The position numbers and the translations under genes are program-made. This document shows positions 1 through 9,644 of a stretch of DNA of 47,936 nucleotides, piece by piece. Source of the DNA: Micractinium sp. NFX-FRZ. Its lineage: Eukaryota; Chlorophyta; Trebouxiophyceae; Chlorellales; Chlorellaceae. The notes beneath the pieces are model-generated. The model made no database searches. It was not told the DNA's origin and worked only from the letters and a program-made list of their open reading frames with translations. Position 1 is the first letter of the stretch. Each line of letters starts with the position of its first letter. The stretch is taken from the NCBI GenBank assembly GCA_029339195.1, contig JAPTJF010000464.1:1-47936 (forward strand), read 5' to 3'.

Positions 1-1181
1 AAAGTGGGGAAATGCATTCTGCGCCTGCAGGAAACGTCGGGAACAATGTCGGGAATTTGGGTCGGATCCACTAGTGACTGCAGTAATGCAAGGCCAGGCC
101 GGTGCCGCCAGCAGGCAGCTGAACGCATGCTGTGGGTGTCATGGCATGCAGGCTGCTGCCACGCACATTCTTCGGAAACTCTTTGACACTGCAAGCTGCC
201 CTGACCATCCGCAGCAAATTTGCCCGCACTTGTAAACCCACAGCCCTGCTGGGCTGGAGGCCGGCAATAGCTGCCTTCTGCCCCTTGCCTGTCGCCGTGG
301 GGGGCCTGGTGCCTTCAGTTCGGGAGGCTGGTCAGAGCAGAAAGCAAGCGCAGAAGCCACAGCTGCCTGCCTCAATCCAGCCCAAACGGTGCATGGTCTC
401 TGAAATAACTGAACTGTGCTCCAGGCCAGCAGCAAAACAGAACCACCCTGTTGCAGACGGGATGAGGGGTCAGGCAGGCGGACTGAGCGGGTTATGAGTG
501 GGGTGGGCGGGCAGTTGGGCGGGGCTGCAGGTGGGTTGGTCCATGTCAAGTGGCACGTGCGCAGGAGGAGAGGGTTGCAGATGCGCAGATGCCGGCTCGA
601 GGAGTGGCTGCTGCGCCGCTGGCTGATTGGTTGAGGCACACGGCCTCCCCCTGCCTCAGGAGGTTATGTTGACCAGTGCCCCTGTGGGTTGGGGCCTTGC
701 TGCTGCCCAACCTGAGCTCAGAAGAGCTCTCTAGGGCCGGGCCCAATCCCGCATGTAGGGTGTGCTGCGCAGCTGATGTGGGATGCGGCAGCTCCCCACG
801 GCATGGAGGGCGGACACCCAACCGGCACCAGGTGAATGCACTGCTGGCACACAGCGGGGCCTCTCCCGAACGGTGCATGCGCTGCTCTGATCTGTTGCAA
901 CTCCCGAGACACGTGCGCACGCAAACAGCCGGCTTCACATGTGAATGCCCCTCTGCCACCTGGCACAGTTCTTTCTCAGCGTAGCCCTTGAATGGCCGCT
1001 CCATTTGGTTGGGTGGGGAGAATTACATCCAGCGGAAGATGGGGTGAGGTGGGGTGAGTGCTGGTGCAGCAGGCGCCGCCGCAGCAGGCAGCGCCAGCGC
1101 AAAGGATGGGGGGCCAAGGTGGGTTGAGGGGCAACATGCAGCCGGACGGCCGCAGGCGTCAGATGCGCATGGGCGCTGCTG
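1..1181. other. Region downstream of the RING gene, no gene recognised
   Basis: I see no exon chain with protein-like content in either strand. The open frames here are short, compositionally biased and lack recognisable motifs. The right part is probably the 3' UTR of the minus-strand RING gene, because a minus-strand TGTAA lies at 1023-1027. The part left of it is unexplained and may be the edge of a neighbouring locus. Confidence 0.5.
1023..1027 (-). terminator. TGTAA poly(A) signal of the RING gene
   Basis: The minus strand reads TGTAA about 155 bases past the stop codon at 1182. TGTAA is the usual green-algal polyadenylation signal. Position and orientation fit the gene upstream, but no transcript end is visible in the sequence. 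Confidence 0.5.
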
Positions 1182-2284
1182 TCACCTGAAGCGTGGCAGC
1201 GCGGCGATGCCGGCGCTGCCCAGCGGCGGGCCAAAGCCCGGGGGCGGGGCAATCATTCGCTTCAGCTCAGCCGTGGGGCTGCTGGAGCGGGAGGGGAAGC
1301 CTGGGAAGCTGCCGCTGGCGCTGCTGGTGGCGCTGCCGCTTCCGCTGCTCGAGGGGCTGCCGCCGCCGCCGTTGGCGCTGCTGCCGCCCGCCAGCACCGC
1401 ACCTGGCCGCAGCGACCCGCGCCGCATGAACAGCGGAAGCTTGTCGTTGTCCCGCACCGGCGACCCTGACAGCTGCTGCATCTGCTGGGGCTGCTGCTGC
1501 TGCTGCTGCTGCCACGCCGACGCGCCGCCCAGCTGCGGAGGCATCGGCAGCGGTAGGCTGCTGGAAGGGCTGGCGGTGCCGGGTGCCCAGTGCGACAGGC
1601 TGGCGCTGGTGGCTGTGCTGTCGCAGGCCGTAAGGCTTGGCTCGCTGCTCAGCAAGCCGCTGCTGCCGCCGCAGGCGCCGGAGCAGGGCAGGCTGGCGAG
1701 CGGGCCGGCATGTGCGCTGAAGGGCGTCGGCCCAAACCGCACGCTGCAGACGCTGCCAGCGCTGCCGTCTTGCGCTGTATGAGCGTCTCGAGCAGGGCTC
1801 GAGCAGGCACTGCCAGCTGGCGCTACAGCAGCCGCAGCCACGGCTTGTTGCCGCTGCCGCAGGTACGATGCCAGGCTGGCAGCTGCCTGCTTCACGCTGA
1901 GGCTGCCCGCCCGCACCGCCTCCTGCAGGCTGGCTGCCAGGCTGGCACCCTCAGGGTCTGGCTCTACCCCCAGCCCGCCGCCGTTGCGTTGGAGCACAAC
2001 AGCACACCGCCCCGCCACTGCTGAAGGGACAGCTGGCAGCAGCGCTGGTTGCTTGCTGCCCGCGCCTGGCAGCGGCGGCGGCACCGTCACCTGCGCTGCG
2101 CGGAAGCAGACGACGCTACTGGCTGGTGACTGCGGCGTGGTGGCCGCGGTGTCTGCGCTGCTGCTGCTACTGGCCTCCTGCTCCGCGGGCGGCGTGGGGT
2201 GCGCCTGCATTTGAGGCGGGCCAGGCAAGATGGGCGCCAGCCGTGACGGCGAGCACTGCACTGGCCACCTGCCTGCTTCCGCCG

Positions 2285-2318
<34 letters not shown>

Positions 2319-3562
2319 TTGTTGCTGCTGCTGCTGCTGCTGGCGCTGCTGCGACTGATGGTGCGCCGGCGGGTGTGCCTGCTGCGCCGCCGCCGCACCC
2401 AGCGAGGGCCACAGCTGCTCCTGCTCAATGCGTAGGTCCCGGCGAGGCGAGCGCGGCGACCGCGCTGCCCGCGGCGGCGGCGGCGGCGGTGGATGCACGT
2501 GCTTGCTGCCAACAGGGGCGCTGCGCTCCGCGGCAGCAGCAGAGGCTGCCGCTTTGACAGCCGCCTCTTGCTGCTGCGCCGCATCATGCTGTAGCTGCGC
2601 TGCACGCTCCTGCCGGCGGCGCAGCCCCGCTTGGAAGTCGGAGTCATACTCCACCCGGCAATTGGGGCAGCGGTTTGAGAACTCGGTTTTCAAGCGGTCG
2701 TAGCAGAACAGGCACAGCTGGTAGCTGCAGTGGGCAGGGAGGGTGTAAGGATGGGAAGCGGGTGTGGGCACGGTGACACCTTACGCAAGTGGCGGGGCTG
2801 GGTGGCGGGTAGCAGCGCGGCGATTTCTGCCGCATGCACAGACCATGCCAGGCTACCAGCAGCGCTGTCAATGCACAGCCCTGGGTGCTGGGGCATGCAG
2901 GGCTCTGCCATGAAGAAGGATGCAGCACCACAGCCAGCGCTCGCACGCACCCGCAGCTGCAGGGCAGCCACGCCTTCTCCGTCTCATCTAGCTCATTGAT
3001 GCACAGAGGGCATATCTGCAGCGTGGCAGGTGATCAAGGGCGCAGCAAGGTGCAGGCACGTGAGAAGAACTCCACGCCTGGGGCTTGCAAGCGCAGCACC
3101 CACCCAAGAGGCGGGGGCCCGCGGGCGCCCGGCCCGCCAAACCGGCCGGTCGGCGGTGGCATGTGGCAGCCCAGCGGCCCTCTCCGGGGCCGTCGCCCCT
3201 AAAGCTGCGTTCGAAGCAGAAGGCTGCCGCTGGGGAAGGCCCAGCAGAGGCACTCGGGCCTCCCGCCGCGATCAGGCGGCGCAGTGCAGCGGGCAATAGG
3301 GCAGGCCCTGCACCCGGGAGGCAGTCCCCACCTGCTCCTCCTCATGCTCAAGCCTGCCTGCGCCACGAACCATCCGCACGCTGCCGCCCTTTGAAGCCGC
3401 CTGTGTGACTGCCGCAGACTGGCCGCCCGCCTCAGCCAGGTAGGGTGTAGCCGTGTAACCGGCACTGAGCTTTGAGCTGCCGAGCCCGGCGGCCGAGGGC
3501 TGCGGTGGCGGTCGCCCAGTCGGTGCAAGAAGCTTGCAAGGGTCCGCAGGGTCCTTCAGCAC
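1182..3562 (-). CDS. CNOT4-type C4C4 RING finger protein, putative E3 ubiquitin ligase
   Basis: Exons on the minus strand are 3562-3332, 3015-2951 and 2724-1182, giving 612 residues. The RING is assembled across both introns: ICPLC ends the first motif and PCSCGYQLCLFC and RCPNC follow. The cysteines are C79, C82, C96, C98, C103, C106, C118 and C121. Their spacing (2-13-1-4-2-11-2) equals the all-cysteine RING of CNOT4/Not4, the ubiquitin ligase of the CCR4-NOT complex. The family normally has an RRM and often a C3H1 finger after the RING. I see neither; the remaining 490 residues are Ala/Ser/Gln-rich with a long glutamine tract (CAG/CAA repeat near 2284-2345). So the RING assignment is strong, while orthology to Not4 and a role in mRNA turnover or co-translational quality control are inferred. 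The start is the first ATG of the frame that splices cleanly into the RING. Confidence 0.8.
2284..2345 (-). repeat. CAG/CAA microsatellite encoding polyglutamine
   Basis: A trinucleotide run (CTG/TTG on the plus strand) lies inside exon 3 of the RING gene. In the minus-strand frame it encodes about 19 consecutive glutamines within a Gln-rich stretch. Mixed CAG and CAA codons suggest some selection or age. Length polymorphism is likely. Confidence 0.85.
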
Positions 3563-4650
3563 CCGCTAGTTGCGCTGTTTGAGTGCTGCTGGGCCAGGGT
3601 GAAGGGCCTGTGCGATGCCACTCGTCAGCTCAGGCTGGCACGCCGGGCGGGAGCCGCACAGCGGGAGCCGTCCCTGCCCGAGTCCATTGCATCTCCTCCC
3701 CAAAGAACCCCAGCCTCATCAGAATGTCCTTACATAGGAATTATGCCAATTGTGCCAGGTTTGGGGTGATTGATACAAGTCAGGATTGGTTTTGGCTTGC
3801 GGAGCCGGGGCGCAGGGGAGAGGGGAGGCGAGGGCAACGTGCGCCTGGCTGCTGCCGAGGGCACGGCCCAGCGCTGAGGCCGCAGATCAACAGAAAGAAG
3901 GAGGTGAAAGTGCCAATGAAAAAAGGGGAGTGGGCAGCAAGCTGCCTTTTCAAAACTGCGCGGCCAAGGGACGGCCAGGGGGTGTGCGTGTAAAATACAA
4001 CTGCGCGTGGATTGAATGGGGACTGCGGCTTATGGGCAGGATAGGGCAGTGGGGGTCAAGGGCAAGGAAAGATAGCAAAGGTCCGGGTTAGCAGAACACA
4101 CGCACGACACGCGGTAAGGGGTGAGGGTGGGGGCCACCAGTGTGGGACGCGGTAGGGCAACAATTATCTCGTTGCAGGGTGGAGGGTGGGGGGTGGGGGA
4201 GGGGGGACGCGCCGTCACGCCCGCCGGCAACTGGCAGCCAGCGAGCGCACATGCGACGCACACACGGCGGACACCCATGTCCGCAAGTGTGACGGGGGGG
4301 AGATCAGAGCAGAGGAAAGAATAAGTAAGGGGGCAGACAAAACACTACACACAGTAGGCATTACATGCACGGCCTGGGAGCGGCCGGGAAGCTGCGGCAG
4401 CGCGCCCCGCCGCTGCACCCACGCCACCCGAAATGAGGCGGCAGGCGGGGTGCACACCCTGATTGCGGGTTGGCCACTGGGTGTGGCAGCCGCTGAGCAG
4501 GGGTGGCGGGGCAGCGCTGGTATGTCAGCATTTAGGGTTCGTGTTGCGCTGCTGCCCGCCTGGGAGGCTGGCCGCGGCAGAGGGAAGGAGGGTTTGCGGA
4601 CTCGCTCTCAGGCAGGGGGGCCAGCAGCGGTTCAGTGCTGCCATCTGTTG
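3563..4650. other. Intergenic: RING gene 5' side and 3' UTR of the next gene
   Basis: No coding exon is supported here. The left part is the probable promoter and 5' UTR of the RING gene. The right part is the probable 3' UTR of the small unknown gene, which has a minus-strand TGTAA at 4361-4365. The region has G-rich runs but no repeat of note. Confidence 0.5.
4361..4365 (-). terminator. TGTAA poly(A) signal of the small unknown gene
   Basis: The minus strand reads TGTAA about 290 bases downstream of the stop at 4651. Orientation and distance fit the gene at 4651-5392. Confidence 0.45.
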
Positions 4651-5392
4651 TCATCTTATCCGTTGGAGCTTCGAGGGCTTGTGGGGGACGACACGCGCAG
4701 GGTTTGCTGCCGGCGGTGCCATCGCCGCTGCTGCCACCGCTGTCGCAACTGGCGCCGGCGCCAGCACTGCTGCAGGTGCTGCTGCCACCAGGGGTGGCAG
4801 CCCCAGCTGCATGTTGTCAAAGTCCAGCTTCCTCACTGGCGCACCCGCTGAGAGGGCAAGCTGACGGCGACCCGGAGGAGGCGGCTTCTTGCGCGGCGCT
4901 CCCGGTGGCTGCGTGTCGGCGGTGGACGGCGGCAGCAGCTGGCCCTCCGGCGTGGATGGGTCACCCTGCAGGCCCGAAAAAACGGTCGAAGCGGATGAGC
5001 AGGCGGGTGGAGAGGACCAGGGCCAAGCTGCAGAGCGGTCCACATCCGGCCACCCAGTTCCGAGGCTGGCTGGCTCTACCCGGCTGGCCGCACCTGCTGA
5101 ATTGGAGGCTCGGGTATGGGGGTCTGTTGGCGAGCCGCCTGGCTGCGGGTCTGCAAACAAGAAGGTGATGGAATGGATTACCTGGTTCCAGCGATTTCAG
5201 GGCCCCAGGCGGCCTCTTCCCCCTGCCAAGACGTCCCATTCTCACCTGCACGCCTGCCCCTAATCTTCCAACGCCCTGTGGGGAGGCAGAGGCCCACTGG
5301 AGCACGCTGGCCTGTGGGGAGGTGGAGTGTGTGTCCATGGCGCCCACTGAAGGCTCGCTGGTAGTAGGTATTTGTCGGTAGAGGTCGCTCAT
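4651..5392 (-). CDS. Unknown 172-residue protein
   Basis: I do not recognise this gene. A consistent phase-0 model uses exons 5392-5246, 5150-5094 and 4965-4651, with GTGAG/GTGCG donors and CAG acceptors. It starts MSDLYRQIPTTSEPS and ends KPSKLQRIR. The protein is Pro/Ala/Ser-rich and mostly disordered-looking. The most protein-like patches are a basic-proline segment (APRKKPPPPGRR) followed by PVRKLDFDNM, and the basic C-terminus. It has no signal peptide, membrane segment or catalytic motif. The frame stays open upstream to 5530, so an earlier ATG is possible; I chose 5392 because the upstream stretch looks like 5' UTR. Confidence that a gene is here is moderate, and the exact exon set is less certain. 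The next gene, at 6118, is head to head with it. Confidence 0.5.
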
Positions 5393-6117
5393 TTTTCCCG
5401 AGGGCGAAAGGAGCCCACGGCGACACATGTCCTTGCGTTTTCTTCCCGCATCTCGGCGTCCCTCATGCGCCCAACACATTTTCACGCGTCGGTTGAGGGG
5501 CTCCGGAACCCAACACACCCCAAATTTCATGGTGTGCAGGGCTCCAGCGGCAAAGCAAGGTTTTTGATTTTGCAGACAAACACCTCCTCCATGGCCTGCA
5601 CTGCGTTGCCAGGCATGTCAGATCAATGCTGCGAGAGAGCAGCAGCAGCCCGCCTGCTGCACTGCACTACCAGACTGGCGGCGGCGGCAGTGCGGCCACA
5701 TGTGCGGCCACATGCGCGGCACTGCGCGGCACCGCGGCACCGGCGGGGCAGCTGGATCAACTGTAGCGGCACTGATGGCGGCCAGGTAGGGGTGTGGCTG
5801 TTGTTGGCTGGTAGCTGTAGCAATAAATAATATAAGCTGTCGTGCAACTGCTCTCAGCGCCGCGTCCCCCAACCGCCGGTTGTGTTGGCCACCGACCTCA
5901 AATTCTGGGAGTTGCCAGTGGGACTGCCTGCTGCCTGCCACGCCACCAGCAGCCACTGCGGCTGGAGCGCAGCCAGGCAGGCCCTTGAGTCAGCGACGAC
6001 CGCTTGAGAGCCCTGTGCGCCTCTGCAGCCGCCAGCACTTGATGGCCCACTTGTCTCCGTCCCGCCGGCCCTCCACTGCCTGCTGCTTGTGACCACTCCG
6101 TGCCTCTGCGGGCGTCG
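5393..6117. promoter_or_regulatory. Divergent intergenic region between the unknown gene and the kinase gene
   Basis: This 725-bp stretch lies between two start codons that face away from each other, so it should hold both promoters. An AT-rich patch, AATAAATAATATAA at 5821-5834, stands out against the GC-rich background and is a TATA-like candidate for the plus-strand kinase gene, about 285 bases before its ATG. No coding exon is supported. Confidence 0.35.
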
Positions 6118-6417
6118 ATGCAGGCAGCGGCGACCTGCGGCATCTCGGCAGCCGGTGCCCAGGCGACAGCTGGCGCCCAGGTCGTGCTCAGCGGGGCCGC
6201 CAGCATGGAAGAAGCTTACGACTTGCTGGCAGACCGGGTGCAGCAGCAGCTGGCCAGCAGCGGCAGGTGAGCGACCGCGCGAGCGAGGATTAGAGTGAGG
6301 CGGGGGGGAGCAGTAGGGCCTAGCAAGAGTGAGGCGGGGGGGACCAGTAGGGCCTGAGGCTCTGGCTTGCACGCATCAGTGTGCTGTGGCGTGCGTAGCG
6401 CTGCATACTGCCCAGCC

Positions 6418-6455
<38 letters not shown>

Positions 6456-8329
6456 CGTTTGTAAACCGTGCTTGCCTGCCGCTCGCCTTCCACCCTCGCA
6501 GCGCCTCCCCCTGGCTGATTGGCGTTGCGGGGGTGCCTGGCAGCGGCAAGAGTTCCCTGGTGCACGCTGTGTGTGCGCGCCTGAATGAGCAGGGGACGCC
6601 TGCAGTAGTTGTGCCCATGGATGGTGCGCCACCTGTGCCCATGCCTCTTGCTCTGCCCTGCCTTTCCGGTCACTGCCATGCGTGCATGCTGAACACGTGG
6701 CGGTCCGTCTGGCAGCTGTTGTGTTGCCCCATGCAATGGTGTGCCCCCTGCACAGCTGGGCCAGAGCCTGAGCCATCAAACGGGCTTGTTGCGCACCTCT
6801 TGACGCACGCCTTGACGAGTCGTGTGCCAGTAGTCCCCCCACAACTGCAGGCTTCCACTACTTCCGCCGCCAGCTGGACCAAATGCCCGACCCGGGGCTG
6901 GCGCACGCTCGGTGAGCCCCCCACCCCCCTTTTTGTACTTGCGCCCTTTGGGGCCGCCCGAGGTTGAAAGCTGCCCTCCCGCACCGCCCGTGCTGACTCG
7001 CGCTGCTGCCGGCGATGCTGGCAATGGCGCTGCCCACTGGTGCACTGCATGTTGGGGCCTCTGTTCAGGCGGCAGCGTCGCCCCGGGGAGCCACCCCTGC
7101 TTCCCACCTCCGCTGCCGCCTTGGCCCGCTTCCCTGCCTGCAGGCGGGGAGCCGAGTGGACATTTGATGCCCGTGCGTACCACGCCTGCCTGGCGGACAT
7201 CAAGGCCACAGGTAGCAAGCGGGGCGGCTTGAAAGACTGCCTACTTCTTGACATGGCAGCACCGGTGTGCTGCCGGCTCGTCCGACCTGTGTGCCTCCCT
7301 GCAGTGCTATCCCCCACCTGTCTCCATGCCCCTCCCGCCTGCGCCCTCCACACTCGCCACCGGCTTGCACCCATCTCATGCACCTGCTCCTTCCCCCATG
7401 CACCTGCTCCTTCACCTGCTCCTGCACCTGTTCCCCCCCGCTTGCCGCCGGGGCCGGGGCCTGGCACCCGGCTGCGACCCAGGGCATGGGGAGCCCCTCC
7501 CTGGGCTCTCCCGGGCAACATGCCGCGTGCTCCTTGCTCACTTTTGCCTCCCCCCTCACCTGCCCACCACCCAACCCGCCGCAGGAGAGGGGCTGGCGCC
7601 CAGCTTCGACCACGGCGTGGGGGACCCGCGGGCAGGGGACATTGCTGTGGGGAAGCACCACAGGTGGGGTGGGTGACTGTGAAGGTGGTCAGCGCACCGT
7701 CCTATTTGTGGTCGTTCACAGTACACACATAACATGTTTACGTGAACCCGACGCTACGCCGGTGGTACGGACGAGGCACGGGCGGCCACTCCGGTCCCAA
7801 AGTTGGCTGATCTGCCGCCTCCATTCCCGCCCTCCCCTCCCACAGAGTGGTGCTGTCGGAGGGCAACTATTTGCTACTACAAGCAGAGCCGTGGTGGAAG
7901 CTGGGCCAGCTGTTTGACGACACGTGGCAAGTGCCAGGCTGACGGCCTGCCTCTTGCGCCGGCAGGGCTTGAGCGCTGCAGCCTGGGGGCATGCCGTGCT
8001 TGGGGCACGCCTTCAGTGGACCCAAGTTGCCTGGTTTGGTAGACGCCCACGCTGCCTCGACTGCGAGCCCTCGTGCCGTGCCCGGAGCAGCGTCCCACTG
8101 CCCCCATTTCCGTCTTCCCTGCCTGGTCCTGTGCCGCAGGTACGTCGACTGCTGCATCGATGAGGCCATGGCGCGAGTGTTTTCCCGGCAGACGGGCAAC
8201 GGCGTGGCGGCAGACACGTCGCGCTGGCGCATCTCGGCAAACGACCGCCCCAATGCGCAGCAGGTTGAGACGACACGGGGGCGGGCCGCCCTGGTGGTGC
8301 CCGGCCAGCTCCCCCTGACCAAGGCGTGA
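6118..8329 (+). CDS. P-loop kinase of the nucleoside/phosphoribulokinase-like family
   Basis: Seven exons (6118-6266, 6502-6623, 6851-6911, 7144-7211, 7585-7663, 7846-7926, 8140-8329) encode 249 residues. Exon 2 has a Walker A motif, GVAGVPGSGKSS, followed by VVVPMDG spliced to FHYFRRQLD. The middle has WTFDARAYHACL and FDHGVGDPRAGDI. Next comes VVLSEGNYLLL, where the Walker B-like strand leads into the family's EGNYLLL segment. The C-terminus has RWRISANDRPNAQ. This pattern matches the YggC/uridine-kinase-like P-loop family also found in plants, whose substrate is generally unknown; a sugar, nucleoside or pantothenate-like alcohol is likely. The start is the first ATG after an in-frame TGA at 6040. 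The intron after exon 6 begins GCAAGT, so it is a GC-AG intron; with it the frame reads DDTW-YVDCC without break. A plus-strand TGTAA follows at 8421. Confidence 0.85.
6421..6455 (+). repeat. (CCTG)n tetranucleotide repeat in kinase intron 1
   Basis: About nine uninterrupted CTGC units lie 47 bases upstream of the exon 2 acceptor. The repeat is pyrimidine-rich on the sense strand and may extend the polypyrimidine context. Similar runs occur in introns of other genes in this window. Confidence 0.9.
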
Positions 8330-8420
8330 GCATGGGGCATCCCTGTCATGGGGCTCTGCTGCCTGCTTGTTGCGGGAAGCAGCAAGACATGAGGAGGAGA
8401 TCACTGGGCACCCCACCCCT

Positions 8421-8425
8421 TGTAA
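8421..8425 (+). terminator. TGTAA poly(A) signal of the kinase gene
   Basis: TGTAA lies 92 bases after the kinase stop codon at 8329, on the sense strand. Confidence 0.5.
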
Positions 8426-8484
8426 CCTGGCACCTGTGCACTGCCTGGCCCACTTGAAGGCGCCCCGTTGCTCCTCTTCTAGGC

Positions 8485-8489
8485 TTACA
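8485..8489 (-). terminator. TGTAA poly(A) signal, candidate for the amylase gene
   Basis: This is the only minus-strand TGTAA I find between the amylase stop (9645) and the kinase gene. If it is used, the amylase 3' UTR is about 1.16 kb and nearly meets the kinase 3' end. Confidence 0.35.
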
Positions 8490-9644
8490 CAGACTACAGA
8501 ACTGAGCAGTGACGGGGGTGAGGGGGTCAGGGAGGCGGGGGATAAAAACACAGGGGGGCGGAGGATGAATTCGTATCATGGTGAAATCAGGGGGCACACA
8601 GACGCAGCCACAGAACGGGTCCTATCTCACATTGGCAACGGCTACGGAGCACTAAGCAGGCGCATGTGTTTGTGTGTGCGTGTGTGTGTGCGGGCAGGTA
8701 GTAGTAGAAACAAGGGGCTCAATCGAGGGGGGCGGCACAATAGGTCGCTACGAAGGGGGTCCCAGTGCGGCACGCAGCGGCGCACACGCAGGCAGGCGGG
8801 CTGCCAGGGTGCGTGCAAGCGGGCATGCATGCCATGGGGGTATGAAATGCGGCGCTCAGGGGGGGGGAAGGCGAGCGGCGGCTACAGGAGACGGGCAAAG
8901 AAGAGGGGTGTTGGGGAGGCTGGACCGGAATCGCGCAAGTTCGTTGGTTGCAGGGGGGGGGCCAGTGCTGTGGCGGGGTGGGCCGACGCACGCTGGTGGG
9001 GGGGAAGCATGGAAGGGGAAGTGGGCAGCCTTCAGCCGCGCTGTGTTCAGCCGGCGGGCTGAGGCGCTGCTTGTGAACGGGCAGATTTGGGGAGCGCAGC
9101 TGCAGAGGCAAAGCGGGGAACATGAAAGGACCGGTACAAACAGTTCGAGGATATATTGCTAGTCGAGGGCATCTCGTGTGTCGTTAGGTTGTGTTGCATT
9201 GCGTTGCGGGAGGTAGGGCGACGCAATGTGGACTGGGAGCAGTGAGGTGCGGGATACTGCGCTAGGGCCGCTCGTGACGTGGCCTGCGCCGACAAAAGGG
9301 GGTCCAGCGCTGCGGGAAGAATGTGGTTGGCCGAGGGCGGGCGCTTGGCGGCTAGCGCGGCCGGCACGCACGAGGCGGCAGTGCAAGTGTGGGTGCCAGG
9401 GGTGGTGTCGTGTGGGAGGAGGGTGCTGAGGGGCGGAAGGATTGTGCTGCTGCGGCTGGCTGGCGCTGCAGCTAGGGCTACAGGAGGGGCGTAAGGGCGG
9501 GGAGACAGGCCGGGGGGGCGCTACCATCGCTGCTGACTGCTGCTGCTGCTGCTACAGAAGAGAGGGACGAGATGCCGAGGGCGCAGCTGGCGGGCCGGGT
9601 CACCCCAGCGGGCGAAGCAGGCGTGTGCCGGACACACCCTGCTG

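Larger units (their letters stand above)
8330..9644. other. Convergent 3' region between the kinase and amylase genes
   Basis: There is no coding evidence over 1.3 kb. The stops of the plus-strand kinase (8329) and minus-strand amylase (9645) face each other. Plus TGTAA at 8421 and minus TGTAA at 8485 are only about 60 bases apart, which would give the amylase a 3' UTR of over 1.1 kb. A GT-rich microsatellite is at 8667-8695. Confidence 0.5.

Noticed and set aside
64..75. GGATCCACTAGT, identical to a common cloning-vector polylinker junction
   Set aside because: Only 12 bases match and the surrounding sequence does not continue as vector. It can occur by chance.
5698..5745. A GC-rich imperfect repeat (TGTGCGGCCACATG and relatives) that could form a hairpin
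   Set aside because: It is short, low-complexity, and not next to any clear regulatory feature.
6670..7521. A 283-codon minus-strand open frame over the kinase gene
   Set aside because: It spans introns and exons of the kinase gene and has no protein-like features.
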